Positions 7,802-17,054 are shown, counted from the first letter of the stretch. The stretch: DNA of 28,480 nt from Prevotellaceae bacterium UBA2448 (GCA_002342585.1 DDQG01000012.1:1-28480), one strand, 5' to 3'. A program made the numbers and translations. Notes: generated by a model not told the origin, from the sequence alone.

Positions 7802-7809
7802 TACCTTCG
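7802..7809 (+). promoter_or_regulatory. -7 promoter box of the macroglobulin-coaX operon
   Basis: TACCTTCG at 7802-7809, 41 bases ahead of the ATG at 7850. No clear TTTG is seen at -33. Confidence 0.6.
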
Positions 7810-7849
7810 CGACGAATAACAACAAAAGAAACAAAACGACCTTAAGATT

Positions 7850-10800
7850 ATGTGGAAAAAAATAGTCTTTTTTGCAGCAATAATATGTTGTAGTTACAAC
7901 GCGATGGCAGATTCGTACGCCAAGCAGTTGAAAGATAAAATCACTAAGATAGAAAAACGAAGTGATATAGATCCGGACAGTTTTGCCATTGACATAAAGA
8001 CATTGGAAAACGAACTGGCAAAACTGAATACCGAGGGCATCAAAATGTCTTCAGAAAAGCGTACCACCTACAAAGCTATTCTGCGTGGAGTGTTGGCTAC
8101 TGCCTACAATAGTATGCTCTACAGCAACATCAATGCTTTTGATGAAGAGACAAAAAACAAATACAGAGAACTGAGCAAGAGTCATTTCAATCGTGTTCTT
8201 GAGGACATGCCGACTCTATCAAAGCAAAACAGCAAAGACTACGAACCACTTATCGAAAGGACAGGTGGCAGTAGCTATTTCGGACACAATATGTTGGGTG
8301 TGATGCTTGACTTCCGACTCGATAACGACAATAGACTGACAAAAGCGGAGAGGGACAGTCTTCACTTGGCAGCGAGACGTGTTTTCCAGATGAATGGTGA
8401 CAGGAACTCTGATGCTATGCTCCGTCTGAAGGAATTGGAATATATGCCTGATGGAAGAGAAAATGGCGACAAAGAAAGGCAAGAATACTGCAAAACCTTG
8501 GAGGCATTGCTCGATTCAACTAAAGACATCACTGTCGGACAACTCGTCAGCAACAAACTGGAGATTGCCAAAACCATTATTAAGGAAAGTCGTCATGTAA
8601 ACATTCGAATTGAAGAAAACCTGTTGGCCGACAAACCATTCAAGATGCAAATCCACTCTGCCAACACACCTTTGGTTCAGTTGCAAGTGATGGAATACAA
8701 TGGTGAAAAAACATATAACATTAAAGAGAAACACATAGGCAGAACAATTCTGCGCAGAACATACACCCCGACCGATGATGAAAAGATGAAGGCATGTTGG
8801 ACAAAGTACTTGCCAACACGCGACTCGCTTGAGGATGCAATGTCGCTGCCAGTAGGCAAATACCTTTTGCGAGCAACTATATCTGGCGACACCGCTTCGG
8901 TAGTAGCACAGATAACGAGTCTGCATCAGATTATGTACAAGACACCCGACGGGAAATCGCACATAAAAGTGGTTGACAGGATTACAGGTTTTCCTCTAAG
9001 TGGAATAGCCGTGTTGCTTTATCACGAAAGGAACAAAACAAGCAAACACGAAACCTTCATAACGGATAAGAGTGGCGAGGTAGTAGTTGAGAATGAAAAA
9101 TACCAGACTATGCGTGCCGTAAGGGACACCGCCCTGCTCGGCACCAGCAAGGAAGACGCTACAGATTACATCTATATACGTTCCTACGACTACCATTCGG
9201 AGGATGCTCAGCAAACTCTTGGAAGGATTTATACAGACCGCGAACTGTATCGCCCAGGACAAGCCGTTCATGTTTCGTCGATGATTTACACTTTGTTTGG
9301 CGACGACACAAAGGTGAAGACAGATGGCAAATACGAAGTGAGTTTGCGAAATCCTGATGGTGAGACAGTCGCTGCCGACACATTGAGTCCAACCAAAATG
9401 GGCACGATGACTTGCGACTTCACCTTGCCAAAGGGAAAACTAGGTACCTGGTTTATTTATCTGAAGACATTGGGCAGCAACAAGTGGGACAACATCGAGG
9501 CTACAAACATCAGAGTAGAAGAATACAAGCGTCCTACCTATACCGTGGAGTTTGCGAAAGACACAACAGTATATTCGCCAGAGGACAAGATAGAAGTTGC
9601 ACTTAATGCGAAGGCACTCTCCGGAATGCCTGTTCAGGGAGCAAACGTATCGTTAACAGTCGAGGCATGCAAACAGGGATTCTGGTACTACAGGAGTTCC
9701 GGCTGGCAGTGGGTTGACAACATTAAAGGCACCACCAACGACGAGGGCAAAATGCTGTTCGACATCGTTCCTGCCGAGAAGGAGACCGTAAAGAACATTA
9801 TTGCCAACGCACGTGAGAAAGAGAAAATGCTGTTGCGCATCACAGCCGAAGTAACCGACAATGCAGGAGAAACGCATAAGGCAGTTACCACCTATCTGAT
9901 TCCTCTGAAGCCTGTCAAGCAGGAGGAAGAGACAAAGGAACCCGAACCTTTGCAAGTGTCGAAGAAGGAAATCCACGCAGGTGAAACACTCGACATCACA
10001 TTTACGCCAAAGCACAAAGATGCCTATATAATATATTATGTAGTGGCAGACGGAAAGATTATCGACTCTCAGGAGAAGATTGTCAACGGCAAGATGACAC
10101 GTTCGCTGAAGTGCAGCAAGCAGTGGGGCGACGGTGCTAATATATATATAATGTATGCCAAGGAGGGCAAAATTTACTATTACAGGAAGACGGTGAACGT
10201 TCCGAAGCCTGACAAGAAACTGAAACTTGAGTGGCACACCTTCCGCGACCACCTCGTTCCGGGTCAGCAGGAAACGTGGACACTCACCGTAAAGGACAAG
10301 AACGGCAATCCTGTTGTGGGTGCAAACCTCCTGGCAAGCATGTACGATGCATCACTCGACGAACTCAGTTCGTTCGACTGGACATTCCAGATTCCGTTCG
10401 TCAGCCACATCACATCCATGTGGTTCCGTTACACGAGTTCTACATCCGTAAATCCTTTGATGTTGCATTACAGTCCTGCAGTCAGAAACATCATGCCGAC
10501 GGAGTTCGATAACCTGAAACCGTTTGAACATGCAGGCGGAAATCTGAGATTCAAAGGCGGACTTCTCTACAGCAGAAACTCCACTTTGAGAGAAGTGACA
10601 GTTAAGGCAAAATCAGCCAACGTAGCCGATTATGCTCCTCTGGCAGCCTCAGCTCCGTTGCAGGGCAAAATAGCTGGTCTGACTATTTCTGAGAACTCAG
10701 CCGAACTCGACGCAGAAGAATCTATGCGACTGCAAGGAACAGGAGAGGCGAATGGCGAAAATGCCGGTATGGCAAACATAAAGCCGAGCATCCGCAAGAA

Positions 10801-12922
10801 CTTCAGCGAGACAGCATTTTTCTATCCTAGCATCACTACCGACAGCGAGGGACATGCACAGATACAGTTCACCTTGCCTGAGAGTCTGACGACTTGGAAA
10901 TTCCAGGGATTTGCCCACACCGACGACGTTCGCTACGGCATAATATCCGGAACGGCAGTAGCAAACAAAGACTTCATGGTTCAGCCGCAGATGCCTCGAT
11001 TCGTACGCACAAACGATGAAGTAACCATCCAGGCTCGCATACAGAACCAGTCAAACACACATACTGCCGGACGTGCCACGATGCGTCTCATCAGTGCTGC
11101 CGACGAAAGCAAGGTACTGTGGAAAGACGACCAGGCTTTCTATGTTGAAAAAGGCAAGACAACAATAGTTACGTTTAACATTCCTGACGGAACTCTTACT
11201 GACGACGTAGTGTGTGAGATAACGGCAAACGACGGGGTTTGTAGCGACGGCGAACGCAACTTATTGCCAGTGCTGCAGACCAAAGAACAGATTACGGAGA
11301 ACATTCCGTTCTATATCGAAGGTGCAGGCAAGAAAGAAATAGACTTGCAGACCTTGTACAACAATAATAGCGAGACTGCAACCGACCGCACGATGGAAAT
11401 TGGTTACACCGACAATCCCGCACTCGACGTGTTCCGTGCACTCCGTGCCACACAAATGCCGCAGCACGACAACGCTCCTTGCTATGCAGCAGCTTTGTAT
11501 TCCAACACCATCATGCTCGACATAGCAAACAAACTGGCAGAGTACAACGACACGCTGATTCAGAACTTCGACAAGACAGAGGCGCGCACCCTTGCAGCAG
11601 AAGCAAGTACCAAACTCGCAGCATTGCAACTGTCCGATGGTTCGTGGAGCTGGTTCAAGGGTATGGAAGGCAGTCCGTACATCACCCTTGCAGTAGCCGA
11701 ACACCTCAACCGCCTTGGAACACTTGCCGACGAAAAGGCTGTCGATATGCTTCGAAACGCGATGAACTATCTCGACAAATACATGCAGGAAAACTACGAG
11801 GAAAGGAAAGCAAATAAATGGTCGATGACTCCAAGCGAATTCGACCTGCGCTATCTTGACATTTGCAAGGCAGAACAGAACGAGATGGTGAAGACATACC
11901 TCAGCGAAGTGGTGAAGAATATGAAGCGCACTACGATTTACGGCAGAGCGAAGTGTGCCGTGATACTTCAGAAATTTGGCAAGACAAAAGATGCTGTTAA
12001 GTTTGCCGAATCAGTAAAGCACTACCTCGTCTTCAAACCAGGTTTTGGTCGCTACTTCGCCACCGACAAGGCATACTACTCTTGGCAGGACTACCGCTTG
12101 CCTACCCAACTGGCAGCTATGCGTTGTCTGCAAAAAGTGGATAGCAAGAAGAACAGCGCCCTGTTGCCCGATATGCAGATGTGGCTCCTGCGCCAGAAGC
12201 AGACACAGCTGTGGCGCAATCCGCTCAATGCCATCGATGCAGCCGACTACCTGCTCACCTACTCCAAGGAAGAGAGCCTGCGCACTGCCGACACCCTCCA
12301 CGTCAGCTTTGCCGGCAAGACATTCCGTCTGGATACACCGGGCAACCTGGACGTACAGGCAAACCTGAGCACAAACGGAAAGCTGGAGCTGCAAGGAATA
12401 ATCAGCCACCCCACAAGCATGACCGTCGAGAAGCATTCAGCCGGCATCTCTTGGGGATATGTTCGCGGCACGTTTACCGAGGAGGCAGAGAAATTGCAGA
12501 ACTACACTACTGGCGAACTCTCCATTCAGCAGAAATTCTATGTGAAGCAGGGCAAGGAGTGGGTTGAGACCGACCTTTCCGCACCGCTGGCAGTTGGCAG
12601 CACCCTTCGTATTCGCAACATAATCCATGCAGACCGCGATATGGACTTCGTATCCGTAAAGACCAAGCAGCCGGCTTGTCTCGAACCAGTTCGCACCCTC
12701 TCCGGCTACACATGGTTCGGCAACCGAGGCGGTTATCTGGAACTGCACGACACAGAAACCGACGTATTCTTCGACTGGTTCTCTCGCGGCACAACAACTC
12801 TCGATCTGGACTACTACGTGACTCGTTCAGGTCTCTACCATGCTGGCATCACTACTGCCACCTGCGAATATGCTCCCGAATTCGGCGGCTATGCAAAAAC
12901 ATTCAGTATAAATGTGAAGTAA
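7850..12922 (+). CDS. Bacterial alpha-2-macroglobulin family protein with plug-like insert, thioester motif absent
   Basis: This 1690-residue envelope protein carries a signal peptide (residues 1-20, MWKKIVFFAAIICCSYNAMA). Macroglobulin beta domains include the MG2-like DRELYRPGQAVHVSSMIYTL near residue 465. The central A2M signature is FFYPSITTDSEGHAQIQFTLPES (about 985-1010), followed by an alpha-toroid TED-like region and a C-terminal receptor-binding-like domain. Bacterial macroglobulins are proposed to trap foreign proteases in the periplasm. In the classic type a CxEQ thioester binds the attacker; here the equivalent place reads HDNAPCYAA (Cys1211), so no thioester can form. Around residues 910-960, EVTVKAKSAN...LQGKIAGLTI looks like the start of a TonB-receptor plug domain. 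The gene is followed one base later by coaX. Base composition becomes more G+C-rich towards the 3' half. Confidence 0.88.
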   Translation: MWKKIVFFAAIICCSYNAMADSYAKQLKDKITKIEKRSDIDPDSFAIDIKTLENELAKLNTEGIKMSSEKRTTYKAILRGVLATAYNSMLYSNINAFDEETKNKYRELSKSHFNRVLEDMPTLSKQNSKDYEPLIERTGGSSYFGHNMLGVMLDFRLDNDNRLTKAERDSLHLAARRVFQMNGDRNSDAMLRLKELEYMPDGRENGDKERQEYCKTLEALLDSTKDITVGQLVSNKLEIAKTIIKESRHVNIRIEENLLADKPFKMQIHSANTPLVQLQVMEYNGEKTYNIKEKHIGRTILRRTYTPTDDEKMKACWTKYLPTRDSLEDAMSLPVGKYLLRATISGDTASVVAQITSLHQIMYKTPDGKSHIKVVDRITGFPLSGIAVLLYHERNKTSKHETFITDKSGEVVVENEKYQTMRAVRDTALLGTSKEDATDYIYIRSYDYHSEDAQQTLGRIYTDRELYRPGQAVHVSSMIYTLFGDDTKVKTDGKYEVSLRNPDGETVAADTLSPTKMGTMTCDFTLPKGKLGTWFIYLKTLGSNKWDNIEATNIRVEEYKRPTYTVEFAKDTTVYSPEDKIEVALNAKALSGMPVQGANVSLTVEACKQGFWYYRSSGWQWVDNIKGTTNDEGKMLFDIVPAEKETVKNIIANAREKEKMLLRITAEVTDNAGETHKAVTTYLIPLKPVKQEEETKEPEPLQVSKKEIHAGETLDITFTPKHKDAYIIYYVVADGKIIDSQEKIVNGKMTRSLKCSKQWGDGANIYIMYAKEGKIYYYRKTVNVPKPDKKLKLEWHTFRDHLVPGQQETWTLTVKDKNGNPVVGANLLASMYDASLDELSSFDWTFQIPFVSHITSMWFRYTSSTSVNPLMLHYSPAVRNIMPTEFDNLKPFEHAGGNLRFKGGLLYSRNSTLREVTVKAKSANVADYAPLAASAPLQGKIAGLTISENSAELDAEESMRLQGTGEANGENAGMANIKPSIRKNFSETAFFYPSITTDSEGHAQIQFTLPESLTTWKFQGFAHTDDVRYGIISGTAVANKDFMVQPQMPRFVRTNDEVTIQARIQNQSNTHTAGRATMRLISAADESKVLWKDDQAFYVEKGKTTIVTFNIPDGTLTDDVVCEITANDGVCSDGERNLLPVLQTKEQITENIPFYIEGAGKKEIDLQTLYNNNSETATDRTMEIGYTDNPALDVFRALRATQMPQHDNAPCYAAALYSNTIMLDIANKLAEYNDTLIQNFDKTEARTLAAEASTKLAALQLSDGSWSWFKGMEGSPYITLAVAEHLNRLGTLADEKAVDMLRNAMNYLDKYMQENYEERKANKWSMTPSEFDLRYLDICKAEQNEMVKTYLSEVVKNMKRTTIYGRAKCAVILQKFGKTKDAVKFAESVKHYLVFKPGFGRYFATDKAYYSWQDYRLPTQLAAMRCLQKVDSKKNSALLPDMQMWLLRQKQTQLWRNPLNAIDAADYLLTYSKEESLRTADTLHVSFAGKTFRLDTPGNLDVQANLSTNGKLELQGIISHPTSMTVEKHSAGISWGYVRGTFTEEAEKLQNYTTGELSIQQKFYVKQGKEWVETDLSAPLAVGSTLRIRNIIHADRDMDFVSVKTKQPACLEPVRTLSGYTWFGNRGGYLELHDTETDVFFDWFSRGTTTLDLDYYVTRSGLYHAGITTATCEYAPEFGGYAKTFSINVK

Positions 12923-12923
12923 T

Positions 12924-13622
12924 ATGAAACTACTTATAGACATAGGTAACACCTCAGCTAAAATAGCCATAGGCAACGCAGACGAGATTATCTACACGGA
13001 GCATTTGGAGCAGTCGTGGACGGATACTATAGAACGACTTCTGCAACAGTATCCGATACAGCATGCGGTGATTTCGGATGTGGCAGCAAAAAGCGCTGAA
13101 CCAATCTCTATCATACAAAAACGGGGAATCCCCATCGTGCAAATCTCCGACACTACGGAGTGTGCCCTGAAGAGTATTCCGAAGGGTTATGGAGCCGACC
13201 GCATTGCAGCCGACCTTGGAGCCTTGGCAAAACATAAGGGGCGCACCATCCTCGTTGTCGATGCAGGCACATGCATCACCTACGACCTGATAGACCGCGA
13301 GGGGAATGTCCTTGGAGGTTGCATCTCGGCAGGAGTCAGTCTTCGTCTGAAGGCTATGCATGAGCACACCGCTGCCCTGCCCCTTTTGGAAGCCGATGCC
13401 GACACACCGCTCTTGGGTTACGACACCCGCACTCACATGATGTCTAGCGCCATCCACGGCACGCAGTTCGAGTTGGAAGGCTACGTTCGCAGTTTTGCGA
13501 AGACCTATCCCGACCTCGTTGTCTGCACCACCGGCGGAAACGATCTTGAACCCACCGAATCGCTGCCGGCAGAGGTGGAACACGACCCATTGCTTCTTTT
13601 CCGCGGTCTGAATACTTTGTGA
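12924..13622 (+). CDS. coaX: Type III pantothenate kinase
   Basis: The 232-residue CoaX-type kinase phosphorylates pantothenate using ATP, the first step of coenzyme A synthesis; it does not resemble CoaA. The phosphate-binding LLIDIGNT holds Asp6 and Asn9. GYGADR at residues 88-93 and VVDAGTCITYD at 111-121 are the signature motifs, the latter with the essential Asp113. GGCISAGVSLRLKAM and the CTTGGN near the C-terminus also fit. The ATG is one base after the stop of the macroglobulin gene, so the two are translationally coupled. The pairing may be only transcriptional convenience. A promoter for the following gene overlaps its stop codon. Confidence 0.95.
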   Translation: MKLLIDIGNTSAKIAIGNADEIIYTEHLEQSWTDTIERLLQQYPIQHAVISDVAAKSAEPISIIQKRGIPIVQISDTTECALKSIPKGYGADRIAADLGALAKHKGRTILVVDAGTCITYDLIDREGNVLGGCISAGVSLRLKAMHEHTAALPLLEADADTPLLGYDTRTHMMSSAIHGTQFELEGYVRSFAKTYPDLVVCTTGGNDLEPTESLPAEVEHDPLLLFRGLNTL

Positions 13623-13645
13623 CAGAAAAAAAATTCATACCTTTG
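13616..13645 (+). promoter_or_regulatory. Promoter of the flavodiiron gene
   Basis: TTTG at 13616-13619, 18 bases, then TACCTTTG at 13638-13645. The -33 box overlaps the end of coaX. The leader is about 25 bases. Confidence 0.75.
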
Positions 13646-13674
13646 CATACGAAATTTTTTAAAACACTATAACA

Positions 13675-14868
13675 ATGGAAATAGCAAAAAACATCAAGTA
13701 TATCGGAGTTGACGATATGGACATCGACCTGTTCGAGGGTCAGTACGAAGTGCCGGAAGGAATTTCTTATAACTCATACCTTATCGATGATGAGAAAATC
13801 GCAGTGATGGACACAGTGGATGCACGCAAGACCGAGGAGTGGCTCTCCAACCTCGAAGCAGCTCTTGCCGGTCGCACGCCCGACTACCTCATCATCCACC
13901 ACATGGAGCCCGACCACGCAAGCAACGTGCGTCTGCTTCTTGAGAAATATCCTGCCTGCAAAGGTGTTTGCACACAGAAGGCAGCAGTGATGGTAAAGCG
14001 TTTCTTCGACGTTGACTTTACCGACCGTCTGCAGCTCGTGAAGGAAGGCGACAAACTCTCTCTTGGCGAACACACCCTCACCTTCATCATGGCTCCGATG
14101 ATTCACTGGCCGGAAGTGATGATGAGTTACGAGCAAAAGGAAGGCATACTCTTCACAGCCGACGGCTTCGGTAAGTTCGGTGCACTCAGTCATCCCGATT
14201 CTGAGGGAATGGCAGCCGACAAGTTGCACGGCACAGTTGACGGCTGGGCATGTGAGGCTCGCCGCTACTACTTCAACATCGTAGGCAAATACGGAGCTAT
14301 GGTTCAGACTCTGCTGAAGAAAGCCGCTCCGCTCGACATCAAGATTATCGCCCCACTCCACGGACCGGTTCTTGACAAAGACCTCGACTACTACCTCAAT
14401 ATTTACAACACCTGGTCGAGCTACAAACCGGAGAACGAAGGTATCTTCATTGCCTACTGCTCGCTCCACGGCAACACACGTCAGGCAGCCCTCAAGCTTG
14501 CTGACATTCTGAAGGAGAAAGGCACAGTGAAGGTAAGCACTGCCGACCTCGCTCGCGACGACATGGCAGAAGCCATCGAAGATGCGTTCCGCTACGACCG
14601 TCTTGTGGTAGCAGCTCCTACCTACGACGGCGGCGTCATGCCAATCATGCACGACTTCCTCCACCACCTCAGCATCAAGGCATACCAGAACCGCACCGTA
14701 GCCATCATCGAGAATGGTTCGTGGGCACCGGCTGCCGGCAAGAAGATGCTCGAAGCCTTCCAGCAGATGAAGGACATCACCATCATCGAACCAATCGTCA
14801 CCGTAGAATCTACCGTCAAGGCAAAGACAATCGAAGACTTGAAAGCCCTCGCCGACAAACTGGCGTAA
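13675..14868 (+). CDS. fprA: A-type flavoprotein (flavodiiron, FprA family)
   Basis: This 397-residue soluble enzyme reduces O2 to water or NO to N2O and protects anaerobes from oxidative or nitrosative stress. The N-terminal metallo-beta-lactamase fold carries the diiron ligands His76, Glu78 and Asp80 in HHMEPDH, plus His144 (MIHWPE), Asp163 (TADGFG) and His229 (PLHGPV); all are present. The C-terminal flavodoxin domain (about 256-397) begins IFIAYCSLHGNT, the FMN phosphate loop. There is no rubredoxin or flavin-reductase extension, so this is class A and needs an external electron donor. It has its own promoter and terminator and is therefore monocistronic. Choice between O2 and NO as substrate cannot be made from sequence. 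Confidence 0.94.
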   Translation: MEIAKNIKYIGVDDMDIDLFEGQYEVPEGISYNSYLIDDEKIAVMDTVDARKTEEWLSNLEAALAGRTPDYLIIHHMEPDHASNVRLLLEKYPACKGVCTQKAAVMVKRFFDVDFTDRLQLVKEGDKLSLGEHTLTFIMAPMIHWPEVMMSYEQKEGILFTADGFGKFGALSHPDSEGMAADKLHGTVDGWACEARRYYFNIVGKYGAMVQTLLKKAAPLDIKIIAPLHGPVLDKDLDYYLNIYNTWSSYKPENEGIFIAYCSLHGNTRQAALKLADILKEKGTVKVSTADLARDDMAEAIEDAFRYDRLVVAAPTYDGGVMPIMHDFLHHLSIKAYQNRTVAIIENGSWAPAAGKKMLEAFQQMKDITIIEPIVTVESTVKAKTIEDLKALADKLA

Positions 14869-14896
14869 GCCTTTCAAGCGATGACATAATACATTT

Positions 14897-14928
14897 AAGC
14901 AGCAACTTTTTTGTTGCTGCTTTTTTCT
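14897..14928 (+). terminator. Terminator after the flavodiiron gene
   Basis: AAGCAGCAAC, loop TTTTTT, GTTGCTGCTT, then a T run: a perfect stem. Confidence 0.9.
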
Positions 14929-14958
14929 TTATTCATGGGCCGCGCACCACCATTTTTT

Positions 14959-15006
14959 TTACGCTGAAAAAAAAGTTAACACAAAAGTCAACTTTTTTCA
15001 GCGTAA
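14959..15006. repeat. Long inverted repeat upstream of the phosphatase-family gene
   Basis: TTACGCTGAAAAAAAAGTT at 14959-14977 is the inverse of AACTTTTTTCAGCGTAA at 14990-15006, apart from a two-base difference in the A run. The pairing can extend inwards through AAC/GTC with one mismatch. It sits between the fprA terminator and the next gene and lacks a following T run on the plus strand beyond position 15015, so it is more likely a regulatory or structural element than a second terminator. Confidence 0.6.
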
Positions 15007-15021
15007 TATTTTTTTTATCAC

Positions 15022-15029
15022 CATATTTG
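15022..15029 (+). promoter_or_regulatory. Possible -7 box of the phosphatase-family gene
   Basis: CATATTTG at 15022-15029 differs from TAnnTTTG in its first base. If used, the leader would be only about five bases. Confidence 0.3.
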
Positions 15030-15037
15030 CAAGCAAA

Positions 15038-15991
15038 ATGAAACAGCTGCTAATTATACTAATGATTTTGCGCTCCGCTGCGGGGGCGAGCGCCGATAAC
15101 TATTTCTCCGTGATGACGTACAATGTGGAGAACTTGTTCGACACTATTCACGATGCGGAGAAACGCGACATGGAGTTTATACCCGAGAGCGAACGCCACT
15201 GGACCGGTTTCCGACTGAGGAAGAAGATGAAGGACATCTGCAAGGTGATTGCGGGAGCAGACACTGTGGAGGCATGTCCGGTCATCGGACTGTGCGAGGT
15301 GGAGAACGACAATGTGATGAGGCAACTGACGGAGCACACGCCGCTGAAGGTACAGGGCTACAAGTATGTGATGACCAACAGCGAAGACCCGCGCGGCATC
15401 GACGTTGCCCTACTCTACAAGCCCGACCGGTTCAGACTTATCAGGCACAAGAGCATCAGAGCGCAGACAAGTGTGCCGACACGCGACGTGCTCTACGTTT
15501 GCGGCACAATGGACGGAAAGGACACGCTCGACATATTCCTGCTCCACCTACCGTCGAAACTGGGCAAGGAGGTGGCTGCACGGAACAGAAAGATTGTCAC
15601 GATGGAGACGCTCGTACGCGCTGATTCGGTTTTCAGGAAAAGGCAGAAGGCTACGGTCATCATAATGGGCGACTTCAACGACGAACTGCGCGAGGAACAG
15701 ATGGAACCGTACCGGCGATATGGTTTTCGCGACCTGACCGAGGGACTGCAGCCGGGCTCGTATAAGTACAAGGGCGAGTGGAGTTTTATCGACCACATCA
15801 TGCTGCGCACTTCGACCTCGAGGGAGACAAAGGCAAGGGTCGTAACCATGCCCTTCCTGCTGGAAAAAGACAAGAAGGAAGGCGGCAAGATGCCACGCCG
15901 CATGTATATCGGTCCGAAATACCACGGAGGCGTGAGCGACCACTTACCTGTAATTGTCAGACTGGACTGTTCAGACGAGAAAAATCAATAA
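15038..15991 (+). CDS. Secreted endonuclease/exonuclease/phosphatase family protein
   Basis: This 317-residue metal-dependent phosphoesterase has a signal peptide (about residues 1-19). The active-site elements of the DNase I / inositol phosphatase fold appear in order: MTYNVENLFD (Asn29), GLCEVEN (Glu87, metal ligand), DPRGIDVALLY, LLHLPSK (His170), GDFND (Asp212, Asn214), and the terminal GGVSDHLPV with Asp301-His302. It therefore looks catalytically complete. The exported form suggests action on nucleic acid or phosphate esters outside the cytoplasm, but the substrate is unknown. It lies alone between fprA and the nucleotidyltransferase, each with its own promoter, so no operon partner helps the assignment. 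Confidence 0.88.
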   Translation: MKQLLIILMILRSAAGASADNYFSVMTYNVENLFDTIHDAEKRDMEFIPESERHWTGFRLRKKMKDICKVIAGADTVEACPVIGLCEVENDNVMRQLTEHTPLKVQGYKYVMTNSEDPRGIDVALLYKPDRFRLIRHKSIRAQTSVPTRDVLYVCGTMDGKDTLDIFLLHLPSKLGKEVAARNRKIVTMETLVRADSVFRKRQKATVIIMGDFNDELREEQMEPYRRYGFRDLTEGLQPGSYKYKGEWSFIDHIMLRTSTSRETKARVVTMPFLLEKDKKEGGKMPRRMYIGPKYHGGVSDHLPVIVRLDCSDEKNQ

Positions 15992-16026
15992 ATCATGACG
16001 AAAAAAAGAAATTTTTCTGCTTTCAC

Positions 16027-16057
16027 ATTGATTAAATAAAAACAATAGCTATCTTCG
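16027..16057 (+). promoter_or_regulatory. Promoter of the sugar nucleotidyltransferase gene
   Basis: ATTG at 16027-16030, 19 bases, then TATCTTCG at 16050-16057. The leader is about 40 bases. Confidence 0.65.
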
Positions 16058-16098
16058 CGAACAAATCAATTCATTATCCAAAATAAACTATCATTATT

Positions 16099-17019
16099 AT
16101 GAAACCTACTTTATTTTTGCTTGCTGCAGGTATGGGTAGCCGCTACGGCGGCCTGAAGCAGCTCGACGGTCTGGGACCAAACGGAGAGACAATCATGGAC
16201 TATTCAATCTACGACGCAGTGAAGGCTGGCTTCGGCAAGATTGTATGGGTAATCAGAAAGGACTTCGAAGAGCAGTTCCGCACTCAGATTCTTTCGAAGT
16301 ATGAGGGCGTGGTGCCATGCGAACTCTGCTTCCAGAGCATCGACGCACTGCCAGAGGGCTTCAAGTGTCCGGAAGGTCGCCAGAAGCCATGGGGTACGAA
16401 CCACGCAGTACTCATGGGCAAGGACATCATCAAGGAACCGTTTGCTGTAATCAACTGCGACGACTTCTACGGTCGCGACGCTTTCATGAGCGTAGGCAAG
16501 TGGCTGGCTAACCTGCCAGAAGGTTCAAAGAACAGATACGCAATGGTTGGTTTCCGTTGCTGCAACACTCTGTCGGAGAACGGAAGCGTGGCTCGTGGCG
16601 TCTGCGAATACGACCAAAACCGTCACCTGACCGACGTTGTAGAGCGCACAGAAATCATGCGTCAGGCAGATAAGGGCAATGCCATCTGCTACAAGGACGA
16701 GAAGGGCGAATGGATTCCACTCGACGAGAACGTACCTGTAAGTATGAACATGTGGGGCTTCACTCCAGATTACTTCCAGTACAGCGAAGACTACTTCAAG
16801 AAGTTCCTCAGCGACCCAAAGAACATGGAGAACCTGAAGGCTGAGTTCTTCATCCCTCTCATGGTGAACGAACTCATCACTAGCGGCACAGCTACATGCG
16901 AGGTGCTCGACACTACCAGCGTTTGGTTCGGAGTGACTTACGCAGCTGACCGCGAAGCAACTGTAGAGCGCATTGCACAGCTCGTGAAGGACGGAGTTTA
17001 TCCAAACAAGTTGTTCTAA
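16099..17019 (+). CDS. Nucleotidyltransferase (sugar-1-phosphate NTP transferase-like)
   Basis: This 306-residue Rossmann-like nucleotidyltransferase is expected to join an NTP and a sugar-1-phosphate or related phosphate. The loop LAAGMGSRYGGLKQ (about residues 8-21) is the GxGxR...K nucleotide-binding signature, and VINCDDFYGRDAF holds the metal-binding Asp pair. The C-terminal part lacks a left-handed beta-helix acyltransferase domain. The sugar cannot be assigned. Codon use is biased towards C-ending forms, as in the purB and asnS genes, suggesting good expression. The convergent outer-membrane gene lies downstream, separated by a terminator and an inverted pair of repeats. Confidence 0.85.
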   Translation: MKPTLFLLAAGMGSRYGGLKQLDGLGPNGETIMDYSIYDAVKAGFGKIVWVIRKDFEEQFRTQILSKYEGVVPCELCFQSIDALPEGFKCPEGRQKPWGTNHAVLMGKDIIKEPFAVINCDDFYGRDAFMSVGKWLANLPEGSKNRYAMVGFRCCNTLSENGSVARGVCEYDQNRHLTDVVERTEIMRQADKGNAICYKDEKGEWIPLDENVPVSMNMWGFTPDYFQYSEDYFKKFLSDPKNMENLKAEFFIPLMVNELITSGTATCEVLDTTSVWFGVTYAADREATVERIAQLVKDGVYPNKLF

Positions 17020-17021
17020 AA

Positions 17022-17054
17022 GACCCCCTCTAACTCCCCCTGTTTAGGGGGAGA
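17022..17054 (+). repeat. Intergenic CCC-rich repeat, left copy
   Basis: The segment reads AAGACCCCCTCTAACTCCCC and then continues with a small hairpin CCCCC-TGTTTA-GGGGG. It is an inverted, diverged copy of 17136-17176. Elements of this look are scattered between genes in Bacteroidota genomes. Confidence 0.6.

Noticed and set aside
13774..14877. 367-codon open frame antisense to the flavodiiron gene
   Set aside because: The sense strand has all diiron and FMN motifs; the antisense product is Cys/Val/His-rich with no domain and reflects codon bias.
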